Part shown: one piece after another, positions 7,722-14,874 of the stretch
How the letters are laid out: each line of letters begins with the position of its first letter
Numbering within the stretch: position 1 is the first letter of the stretch
From: a bacterium
GTDB taxonomy: Bacteria > Calditrichota > Calditrichia > RBG-13-44-9 > J042
DNA length: 15,173 nucleotides
Assembly (NCBI GenBank): GCA_015494485.1
Contig: WGBF01000238.1
Coordinates: 1 to 15,173, forward strand
Direction: 5' to 3'
Made by a program: the position numbers and the translations under genes
Notes under the pieces: generated by a model
Databases searched by the model: none
The model's input: the letters and a program-made list of their open reading frames with translations, nothing else
Told to the model about the DNA's origin: nothing

Positions 7722-8629
7722 AGGTCTTTTACCGGCCTTGGGTCTACATATTTTTGTACAGTGTGATAAAGCACAGTGGAAACCACAATTAAAATGGTAA
7801 TGAGAAACGAAATAACCAGCATTTTCAGATGGTCGTTTTCCACCACGGCCTTAATGGTTTCTAAACCCAGGGCATGTACATTCATGATGTATTCCACAAT
7901 AAACGTCCCTCCCAACACAGCTGGAAATTTGGAATACATAATCCGGGAAAACGATAGACTCAACGGTTTTAACAGATGAAATATTTTATCCCCGGCCCGG
8001 GTTTGAATCCCCAGATAAAACGGTGAATTAATCAGCTTATCAAAATCTTCTTTTAAAACGGTGTAGGTATCGGCTAACACCCCATTCCCAACCGCGATAA
8101 TTAAAATCAAAATCCAATGGGGAGGTTGGCGCAGATTTAACCCATATAGTACGAAATACGAAAGGACAATGTAATGAAGCCCGGAGAGTGCTTTAAATCC
8201 CCCTATCCCCGCCCGAACAAACGGATTATCCTTCCAGCGAAGTTGTAATACAAACATGCCAAGCGCAAAGCACAAAGAGAGCAATACGCTGACGACAGCT
8301 AACGATAAGGTGGTGCGTATAGGGGCACCCAGCAGGGCACTAAAAGGTTTGCCATCAAATTGGCTGTACCCCAAATCCCCTTTAACAAAAATGTTCAGGA
8401 ACCAATGAAGATAAAACTTCCAGTAAGCCCATAACGGTAACTGTTCGCCACCCGATGCTCCGGTGGCTGAAATTCCAATAACATCGGAATAATACTTCAA
8501 AATATAGTGGCCCAATTCCACACGAATTCCCGGTGTAATCAGAAAAACCGTGTAAACCACGCTGGTCACAATGACCAGAAGCAGCAGAGTATAAAACACC
8601 AACAGTCCCAGTGTTTGCAGGAATTTCAT
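7718..8629 (-). CDS. ABC transporter permease, DppB/OppB type
   Basis: This is the other membrane subunit, 303 residues. The N-terminal helix (about 7-31) is followed by a periplasmic loop containing the family's LPLWAYW, then FVKGDLGYS at about 81-89 and IRTTLSLAVVSVLLSL at 104-119. Roughly six membrane segments are seen, and the C-terminus has the typical YVDPR. The cytoplasmic EAA loop (about 193-222: EDFDKLINSPFYLGIQT, then KIFHLLKPL) is degenerate compared with the partner permease. An in-frame ATG at 8695 would overlap the binding-protein gene by 65 bases and add residues with no helix. The ATG at 8629, two positions after the preceding stop codon ends, begins directly with the expected first helix. 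No strong Shine-Dalgarno is visible there, so translation is probably coupled. Confidence 0.93.
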   Translation of the reverse strand: MKFLQTLGLLVFYTLLLLVIVTSVVYTVFLITPGIRVELGHYILKYYSDVIGISATGASGGEQLPLWAYWKFYLHWFLNIFVKGDLGYSQFDGKPFSALLGAPIRTTLSLAVVSVLLSLCFALGMFVLQLRWKDNPFVRAGIGGFKALSGLHYIVLSYFVLYGLNLRQPPHWILILIIAVGNGVLADTYTVLKEDFDKLINSPFYLGIQTRAGDKIFHLLKPLSLSFSRIMYSKFPAVLGGTFIVEYIMNVHALGLETIKAVVENDHLKMLVISFLITILIVVSTVLYHTVQKYVDPRPVKDL

Positions 8630-8630
8630 A

Positions 8631-10217
8631 TTAGAAACTGCTTTTTGTATCAATGTACCAGTTTTCAATTGTGGTAAAGAAATTGTAAGGTTCAATACTA
8701 ACCCCTTTAATGTATTTGTAATACGCTGCGTGATGTTTTAAATGCCACAGGAAAATCCAGGGCGCTTCCTGATGGATGATTTTATGCAATTCCTGTAAGA
8801 TATGGGTCTGAAACTCAAGGTCTGGCTGCAACTCCGCCTGATACAACAGACTGTCCACCAGAGCGTTGGTAAAATTGGCAATGTTTTTACCCCCCGGATG
8901 GGCTTCACTACTGATAAATAACGGATATGGCGACGCTTGATTTTGCATGTACCAGCTGTAGTACGCCAAATCAAAATCCCGGCGGGCAATCATATAATCA
9001 AAGTTGCTTCCAATCATCTGCCGAATGTCCACATCAATTCCAATCATGCGAATTTGCTCGGCAATGGACTTGAACAGGCGGTCCAATTCCGAATTGCCCA
9101 AAATTTGCGGCACTAAAAATCGCACCCGGAAGGGTTTCCCGTCCTTTTCCACAATGGAATCGCCGTCTGTATCTTTGAATCCCAAATCCGCTAACAGTCG
9201 GCGTGCCAGATTAGGGTTGTAGGGATACGGCTGTACATCGGGATTAAACCCCCGGTGCATGGGTGGAAATGGTCCGGAAAGAATTTCTCCATTATTTAAA
9301 TAAAATGATTTTAACATGCTGGCGCGGTCAATTGCCATGTTCAGGGCTTGGCGGACTTCTTTAAATCGTAAGAATTCATGCTGCGTATTTATTGCAATTA
9401 ACTGAACCGAATTGGAGGAATAGGGCTTTACAATTAATTGCGCATTATTGCGGGCATCTGCCAAATGGGTTGGTGGTACATACGGTACCATATTATATAA
9501 CCCACTAATGAGGTTTGGTATGTGGGTACGCTGGTCCGGATGAATATGGAGAGACACCGCCTCGATTTTGGGTTTTCCCCGTCCTTCATAGTTGGGATTT
9601 TGTTGAAAATAATACTCATTGGCATTATTGACCTGATATACATATCCCCCGCTGCTCACAACGGGCCGGCGGCAGTAGGTTAACATTTTGGTAACCGTAG
9701 TGCTGGTAAACTCATGCTGAGGGGCAATAAAAAACATCAGGTACTTTTCCGGAGCCTTTACGGGTTTGATAAATTCCACCCGAATTGTCAGGGAATCCAC
9801 CATTTCCATATTTTTAATGAAATTAAAAACTTCCCGGTTGGGGGAATCGGACTTGGGGTTAATTGCTGCCTGATAGGTAAACAGAACGTCCGCAGCGGTA
9901 ATTCGTTTTCCATCTGACCAACGTAAATTGGGTTTTAAACGCACTGTACAGAATCGCAGCCCCTGGGAGGTATCGGGATACCCCATGGCAAATTCCGGAA
10001 TGCGCTGTCGGTCTTCATTGAAGGTATACAGGGCACCAAAAAGAATTTCCACAATACGACGGGAAATCAAATTACCACTGGTAATGGGATCAATGGTTCC
10101 CGGATCACCGCTTTCCACATAAATCAATTTGTTTTCTACCGTTCCTGCCACCTGGGGCACAGCTTGAAATGTCACCACAAAAACTGCCAAAACACCAAAC
10201 AGCACAATCTGTTTCAT
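8631..10217 (-). CDS. ABC transporter periplasmic binding protein, family 5 (peptide/nickel type)
   Basis: This 528-residue protein should capture the solute in the periplasm and deliver it to the two permeases. Residues 1-25 are a signal peptide (MKQIVLFGVLAVFVV, ending near QVAG) with no lipobox cysteine, so it is probably soluble. Family-5 features: YVESGDPGTIDP at about 33-44, the signature LKPNLRWSDGKRITAADV at about 94-111, and VRQALNMAIDR in the second half, which is typical of Dpp/Opp/Nik binding proteins. An in-frame ATG at 10226 would give three more residues. The 10217 ATG has GAAGG nine bases upstream, whereas for 10226 the same GAAGG directly abuts the ATG, so 10217 is preferred. 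Specificity (peptide, sugar oligomer or metal chelate) cannot be settled from sequence alone. Confidence 0.95.
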   Translation of the reverse strand: MKQIVLFGVLAVFVVTFQAVPQVAGTVENKLIYVESGDPGTIDPITSGNLISRRIVEILFGALYTFNEDRQRIPEFAMGYPDTSQGLRFCTVRLKPNLRWSDGKRITAADVLFTYQAAINPKSDSPNREVFNFIKNMEMVDSLTIRVEFIKPVKAPEKYLMFFIAPQHEFTSTTVTKMLTYCRRPVVSSGGYVYQVNNANEYYFQQNPNYEGRGKPKIEAVSLHIHPDQRTHIPNLISGLYNMVPYVPPTHLADARNNAQLIVKPYSSNSVQLIAINTQHEFLRFKEVRQALNMAIDRASMLKSFYLNNGEILSGPFPPMHRGFNPDVQPYPYNPNLARRLLADLGFKDTDGDSIVEKDGKPFRVRFLVPQILGNSELDRLFKSIAEQIRMIGIDVDIRQMIGSNFDYMIARRDFDLAYYSWYMQNQASPYPLFISSEAHPGGKNIANFTNALVDSLLYQAELQPDLEFQTHILQELHKIIHQEAPWIFLWHLKHHAAYYKYIKGVSIEPYNFFTTIENWYIDTKSSF

Positions 10218-10230
10218 CCTTTCCATCCTT

Positions 10231-11694
10231 CTACTTTGCGTATAAAAAGCTTAGCACCCGGATGTAATCATACCGTAGGGGTTTTACATAGGGATAACAT
10301 TGTACCAATTGCTCCAGAATTCCCTTTCCACCATCCATTTGGAGGGGAAGGTGAAAATACGCATTGGCCATATAAACCATTTTCACCGGATCCACTTGGG
10401 AAACATCGTACCCGCGATCAAAAGTGGGAGATAACAATCGGATTGCTATCTCCCACCGGGCTATGGGGCAGGCACTCTCCCCAAGTAATGCTAAACTTTG
10501 ATTGCGATACGCTTCACTGGGCGCATAATCCAATATTTTCTTCAAAATGGCTTCATACATCGATTTTTTTACAGATTCAGGTCGGATGTGGGTGAGTAAT
10601 CGCAGAAACCGTGCTTGCAAATATCCTGTGTAAAACGGTGAATACGGGGCGTCCAGTTCTATTTCCTGGATGACCCGAACGGATTGTTTATCAAGAAGCT
10701 GCTCAAAAGAAGAAATCGTACGCGCCATTAAGGGGGTTTTTACCGGTACGAATTTCATTATTTTGATAAATTGACGGGCCATTTGCGGCTTGAACAAAGC
10801 GGCGGTTTCGGCCAGATAGACGTTCAAATAAAAAAATGCACGAATATCCGTAGAATCCAGCTCCTGGATCCAGGACAATTCCATGGAATGGACATACCGT
10901 TCCGCCAGGGAGAGAAACAGCTTCTGATATACTTGCTCCAGCGATTCATACAGGAACGGATTAAAGTAATACTTAACAATTTTTTTGATGATTGCCCGTC
11001 TGGAAGTATCGGTTACCTCTTCCGAAAACAATGGCCGGATGGTCTTTAAGCGTGCAAACTCATGCCACCACCGTTGCGGGTCTTGAAGCTGCTGTGAATT
11101 TAACCTGCGGAGTATCCCCACTGGCCCATTACCCGCTAACCAGGGTTTGAGATAATACTGCACAAATTCAGCACGGTATTTATCGCCATTCGGTATCTTC
11201 TGCTGGTGAGTCACCGGCTGGACGTGGGATACCAATTGCTTCAGTTCACGCGCCCATTGTTTTAATGGTGTGTCCGGACTTTCACGTTCAAAACGCTGTA
11301 AGTTTTGCCGGGCTTGTGAGTATTTTTTTTCTTTCATGGCCAGTAATGCGGAGTAAAGATGGATGCCGGCGCCCATATTGGGAATGTCTGCATATAGCGC
11401 ATATTGTTTGACCAATTCCTTTTGAACCGCATTATTCAATTGAGTAAGTTCATGTGTAATCCAGAACATTCGTGCCGCACCGTATAATCCCGGCAAAATA
11501 TCCAGCGGAGAAATACTCTGATTTGCCAGCATCGGCAGTGTATCTTCTATTAATTGTTCATACCGGCATTGTGCATCCGCATAAAAATCATCTTCAAAAA
11601 CAATGGTTTCCTCCCGCTGAGGTTGCGAACACCCCACCAGTATAAGCAGGCCGATTGCCACGACATTTTTAATATGCCATATCCAGCGCTTCAT
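10231..11694 (-). CDS. Helical (TPR-like) lipoprotein of unknown function
   Basis: The protein has 487 residues. Residues 1-22 are a lipoprotein signal with a clear lipobox, LVGC, Cys22 followed by SQ, so it is probably lipid-anchored after signal peptidase II. The rest appears almost entirely alpha-helical. One TPR-like pair is visible at about 110-145 (SALLAMKEKKYSQARQNLQRF, then ESPDTP), and the C-terminal region has repeated helix pairs rich in Leu, Arg and aromatic residues. No enzyme motif was seen. The start at 11694 overlaps the end of the upstream gene by 26 bases; GGTGG lies about six bases upstream. It sits immediately before the binding-protein gene (gap 13-14 bases). It may be an envelope partner of the importer, but this rests only on position. 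Confidence 0.85.
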   Translation of the reverse strand: MKRWIWHIKNVVAIGLLILVGCSQPQREETIVFEDDFYADAQCRYEQLIEDTLPMLANQSISPLDILPGLYGAARMFWITHELTQLNNAVQKELVKQYALYADIPNMGAGIHLYSALLAMKEKKYSQARQNLQRFERESPDTPLKQWARELKQLVSHVQPVTHQQKIPNGDKYRAEFVQYYLKPWLAGNGPVGILRRLNSQQLQDPQRWWHEFARLKTIRPLFSEEVTDTSRRAIIKKIVKYYFNPFLYESLEQVYQKLFLSLAERYVHSMELSWIQELDSTDIRAFFYLNVYLAETAALFKPQMARQFIKIMKFVPVKTPLMARTISSFEQLLDKQSVRVIQEIELDAPYSPFYTGYLQARFLRLLTHIRPESVKKSMYEAILKKILDYAPSEAYRNQSLALLGESACPIARWEIAIRLLSPTFDRGYDVSQVDPVKMVYMANAYFHLPLQMDGGKGILEQLVQCYPYVKPLRYDYIRVLSFLYAK

Positions 11695-13726
11695 GAATAT
11701 CCACCAGTCTTAAGTATTGCTTTTTAAATAAACCCACTTCATAACCGTTTTCATTTTCTGCTGCCTGATAGCGGAGGTTAAAGGCCTCAATGGCTTCGCG
11801 GGTATCACGTGCAGCGCGTTCGTAATTAAAATTGTCCAGTTCCTTATACAGATTGAACAATTCAAAATTCACTTCCGCCAGGTCGGCAAATATGCGCAGT
11901 GCAACCTCCCGCCGTTTCTTGATGGTAATCTTTTCCTTGTAAAAGGTCTGGGCCGTCAGTAATTGTTGGCGTGCTTTTTCCAGCATATTGATTCGATTTT
12001 GGGCAGAACCACCTTTCGCCACTTCCAGTGCCGTTTCGGCAAAACGGATCAGAAAAATCACATCATATTGTGCCTGGGGATTTGCGATCAAATAACGGTT
12101 AAATGCCTGATAGGCCTTGATGTATTCTTTATTTTCCATGGCCAGTGTTCCGGCCATGTAAAGACTTTCCACGTAATGGGGGCCGTCCGTGGGATAATTC
12201 CACAGCTCCTGATATTCTTCCTTTGTTGGATGATACCCTTGCTTAATCCGTTCCCGAAGGTATTCTACAATATCACTGGTCCGAATGGTTACGGTGGGAT
12301 TTTCCCGCGGATCAAACACCCGTGTATATTTTACCCCGTTCCGTTCGGCAATTATCTTATAACTCCCCTGGGGTAGAGAAACACTTAATTTCCCTACCCC
12401 ATTCGAAACCCGCTCTCCCTTGGCATTTATGATTTCAATTCGGGCATCGGGGACATCTGCCTCAACCAAACAATCGAACCGTAACGGAACAATGTAGGCG
12501 AACGCTTTATCTGTATTAAAATATTCACGGGCAATGGTTAAGTCCCGGCGTTCGATATGCAAGCGCGGAAAACGAACCCGGTAGGTTACATCCGGACGTA
12601 AATACCAATGGGATAATCGGAATACCCCGTTTTGATCCGTTTTACCCTGTAAGGAAAGTCGTTGCCCGGTAATTTCAACCATCTCATTGGCAATCGGGGT
12701 CTTACGGTCATCCACAAATTTGATCAGCGCATGATGTTTGGTGGGGATTAAGGCCACGGTTACCACGTCCTGCGGATTACGGATAACCACGGTTTTTTGC
12801 TGTTTGGGGAACACCCCCGGTTTGTGGAATGTGAATTTAACTACCCCAAATTGAGGAACGGGCACCAGAGCCTCTCCCCGGGCATTGGTTTTTTGAAGCA
12901 CCATACCATTAATCGCCACCTGAACATTGGCCAATTTGTCGGTATAAATTCCCAGGCTATCCCGTACCTGTACGGTTACCAGATTGGGTTTTAATTGAAT
13001 CGTTACCCGGGGCTGGGAGGGATCAACCTGAAATGCAACGGGTTGATAATAGTTTCCTTCCAGACGCAGAGGCGCTGCCAGGCGATTGCGGGGCAACATA
13101 ACTTCTTTTTCCGGTTTATCGATAATCGCCAATTTTTCATTGCCCTGCTTCAATTGAAGTGGAGCCAAAAGCCCCCAGGTGCCCAGTTTTAATTTGAGGT
13201 GTAAGGCAATTGATCCTGCCGTGATTTTTTTCATCGTCACTTTGTACTGAACCACCCGATTCCGGGAATGTATTGCCGGGGGTAAAATATCCACCATTTG
13301 ATAGCCCGATGCAGATACGGTCGGCTGTACGGACTGGAGTTTTTTCAGCGGGAATTCCCTTGCCGAAATCCAGCGACCATTCTGCACCTTTCCGGTTAAC
13401 TGAAGAGAGGGAATGCTAACTTCGCCGTGGGGAATGGCCTTCCCCTCATTGTCGTAAACAAGTATCTGCAATTTATAATTGGATGATTGGTTCGGGTTCG
13501 GTACCGTCTTCTCCGTCACACGGTGCTCCGTTTTCCTCCGCGGTGCCTTTTGGTGAGAAGAGGCTACGGGATGTTCTGCCGCCGGTTTGGATTGAAGCTT
13601 CTCCTTTATTTCCGCTAAATGAATAATTCCCCTGGAATCCAATACCAAGACCGCTAAAAAAATGGTAATGGTAAATAACAACACCACCAGTATCAGCAAT
13701 AATCCGATAACAAATTTGGATTTCAT
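11669..13726 (-). CDS. Single-pass membrane protein with multiple Ig-like/PEGA-like domains and C-terminal TPR-like helices
   Basis: The protein has 685 residues. One transmembrane helix lies at 5-29 (FVIGLLLILVVLLFTITIFL), followed by a Lys/Arg/Pro-rich linker (about 42-80). Several beta domains then follow: about 83-168, 170-248, 249-327 and 330-416, with carboxypeptidase-regulatory-like turns such as NARGEALVPVP (281-291) and TDQNGVFRLS (363-372), and a PEGA-like unit at about 417-482 (LPQGSYKIIAERNG). Residues 515-685 are helical, with a TPR-like pair (MAGTLAMENKEYIKAYQAFNRY). The positive linker after the helix does not fit a simple signal-anchor facing out and leaves topology unclear; the Ig domains argue for periplasm. 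Start supported by AAAAGG about ten bases upstream; the gene begins 19 bases after the first gene. Function not recognised. Confidence 0.86.
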   Translation of the reverse strand: MKSKFVIGLLLILVVLLFTITIFLAVLVLDSRGIIHLAEIKEKLQSKPAAEHPVASSHQKAPRRKTEHRVTEKTVPNPNQSSNYKLQILVYDNEGKAIPHGEVSIPSLQLTGKVQNGRWISAREFPLKKLQSVQPTVSASGYQMVDILPPAIHSRNRVVQYKVTMKKITAGSIALHLKLKLGTWGLLAPLQLKQGNEKLAIIDKPEKEVMLPRNRLAAPLRLEGNYYQPVAFQVDPSQPRVTIQLKPNLVTVQVRDSLGIYTDKLANVQVAINGMVLQKTNARGEALVPVPQFGVVKFTFHKPGVFPKQQKTVVIRNPQDVVTVALIPTKHHALIKFVDDRKTPIANEMVEITGQRLSLQGKTDQNGVFRLSHWYLRPDVTYRVRFPRLHIERRDLTIAREYFNTDKAFAYIVPLRFDCLVEADVPDARIEIINAKGERVSNGVGKLSVSLPQGSYKIIAERNGVKYTRVFDPRENPTVTIRTSDIVEYLRERIKQGYHPTKEEYQELWNYPTDGPHYVESLYMAGTLAMENKEYIKAYQAFNRYLIANPQAQYDVIFLIRFAETALEVAKGGSAQNRINMLEKARQQLLTAQTFYKEKITIKKRREVALRIFADLAEVNFELFNLYKELDNFNYERAARDTREAIEAFNLRYQAAENENGYEVGLFKKQYLRLVDIHEALDMAY

Positions 13727-13745
13727 ACGCGTAGAACCTTTTCTC

Positions 13746-14618
13746 TCATTTCAAATGATATTTGCGCTTATAGACAATACTCTCAAAGGTATTTTCATCC
13801 ACCTGGCGAATAAGGCCCTGCTCAATGTAGACCCGCAAATTATCCCGGATCGCTTTATCGCTTAAATTTTGCCCGGCAAACACCCGACGAAATTGCAAAT
13901 AATTAAATGTTTCGTTTTCTTCCAGAAAGCGTTGGACTTCCGGACTGACTCCCACCCCGCCCAGAGTGGATGTGGTTTCGATGTCCTCGGATCCGCTTAG
14001 ACCATATTGATTGGTAACATTGGCTTTGGGAATTTCCCGTGGGGCAAGGCGGGTTAAGGGGATGTCGCCCAAATCATAGGTGCGGGGTTCATTAATGGTG
14101 ATGATTTTGCTTTCCGTGCGATACCCATTCCGGGTAAAAACCAATTCGTACGTAATGTTACTTTCCAATTCCCCCTCACCGATGATAAACCGCCCATCCA
14201 GACCGCTAATGGTACGAATATTGGTTCCCATAATGGCTATTTGAACTTTATGGAGGGATTCGTTGCTTGTGGCATCAATTACACGCCCAACAATTTGGGC
14301 TTTCTGGAATTGGAGCTGGATGGTTTTGGAGGCCGTTTTGGAATCCAGGGTAACGAATTCTTCATAAGGCACATATTGCGGCGCACGAACAAATAGCTGA
14401 ATTTGGGGATTTTTTAATCCTTTAATTAAGAAATGGCCACTGGCATCGGTAATATAGGTTAAACTATCGGTAGAACCGGGATATGCCACAATTACCCGTG
14501 CACCGGGAACGGGCTGAAAGGCAGGGTTTTCCACTTTCCCCCGAAGCTGGTAATGACTACTGCAATGGATTAGAAAAACGGCTGTAATAATTCCAGCAAG
14601 AATGAACTTCTTACCCAT
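13746..14618 (-). CDS. Putative lipoprotein with two carboxypeptidase-regulatory-like domains and a winged-helix-like C-terminus
   Basis: This is the first gene of the train; 290 residues. The signal region FILAGIITAVFLIHCSS has Cys19, but His at the position before it makes the lipobox atypical. Two beta-sandwich regulatory-like domains follow: about 24-104 (LRGKV, PVPGARVIVAYPGS, TDASGHFLIKGL) and about 107-190 (IVGRVIDATSNESLHKVQIA, SGLDGRFIIGEG). A low-complexity Ser/Thr/Gly linker spans about 200-222. The last 65 residues are helical, and NLSDKAIRDNLRVYIEQGLI (251-270) followed by RQVDENTFE resembles a winged-helix unit. Upstream GAGGGGAGG gives a strong ribosome site. It is the gene nearest the sigma-54 promoter, so it should be the first one translated. 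Function unknown; a surface-exposed or periplasmic adaptor is plausible. Confidence 0.85.
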   Translation of the reverse strand: MGKKFILAGIITAVFLIHCSSHYQLRGKVENPAFQPVPGARVIVAYPGSTDSLTYITDASGHFLIKGLKNPQIQLFVRAPQYVPYEEFVTLDSKTASKTIQLQFQKAQIVGRVIDATSNESLHKVQIAIMGTNIRTISGLDGRFIIGEGELESNITYELVFTRNGYRTESKIITINEPRTYDLGDIPLTRLAPREIPKANVTNQYGLSGSEDIETTSTLGGVGVSPEVQRFLEENETFNYLQFRRVFAGQNLSDKAIRDNLRVYIEQGLIRQVDENTFESIVYKRKYHLK

Positions 14619-14651
14619 GGCCTCCCCTCTTTACTTGGTCGTAAAACCAAT

Positions 14652-14668
14652 GGGCAAGGGGTGTGCCA
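14652..14668 (-). promoter_or_regulatory. Sigma-54 (RpoN) -24/-12 promoter
   Basis: On the minus strand the bases read TGGCACACCCCTTGCCC. The established RpoN pattern is TGGCAC, five bases, TTGC, with GG and GC ten bases apart; here both elements and the spacing match exactly. Counting from the GC element, transcription would start near 14642. That leaves a leader of about 24 bases containing GAGGGGAGG before the ATG at 14618. Ten matched positions at exact spacing are unlikely by chance in a 555-base gap, and the site is correctly placed and oriented for the gene train. Such promoters need an AAA+ enhancer-binding protein, which is not encoded in this window. Confidence 0.8.
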
Positions 14669-14794
14669 TTTCGTGACTGAAGTTACACAACAATATTCTT
14701 AATCTATTAAATAACAAAATGTTAACGGTATGTACACAGTTTATTTGAGGTGTGGGTGGGAAAAACAAGAGCGTTGCAATTTTTCATCATTTGC

Positions 14795-14828
14795 GGCTAA
14801 AATGTGTCCATTTGGAAACATTTTAGCT
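14795..14828. repeat. Long inverted repeat (possible enhancer-binding site or structured element)
   Basis: The arms GGCTAAAATGT (14795-14805) and ACATTTTAGCT (14818-14828) pair at ten Watson-Crick positions plus one outer G-T. Inside, a G/A mismatch is followed by TCC and GGA around an ATTT loop. The centre lies about 170 bases upstream of the predicted sigma-54 start, a usual distance for an upstream activator site. There is no T-run on either side, so a simple intrinsic terminator is unlikely. Confidence 0.55.
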
Positions 14829-14841
14829 TTCGGGAAGCTCA

Positions 14842-14874
14842 GTGCACTTGTCATTCGCATCGAATGTCACGCAC
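14842..14874. repeat. Second inverted repeat upstream of the promoter
   Basis: The core CATTCG (14852-14857) and CGAATG (14861-14866) is a perfect six-base dyad around CAT. Flanking GTGC (14842-14845) and GCAC (14871-14874) also pair, with unpaired bases between. The centre is about 217 bases upstream of the predicted start. It could be a protein-binding dyad or part of a structured RNA; the sequence alone does not decide. Confidence 0.4.

Noticed and set aside
8630..8695. Longer start for the DppB-type permease at 8695
   Set aside because: It would overlap the binding-protein gene by 65 bases and add residues absent from the family; 8629 begins at the expected first helix.
14688..14719. Bacteroidota-style promoter, TTTTG, 19 bases, TATTGTTG on the minus strand
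   Set aside because: One mismatch in the -7 element and such AT-rich strings are common here; the sigma-54 match is far stronger. It could still be a secondary promoter.
14795..14828. Intrinsic terminator
   Set aside because: The stem is AT-rich and has no T-run on either side, so termination is not supported.
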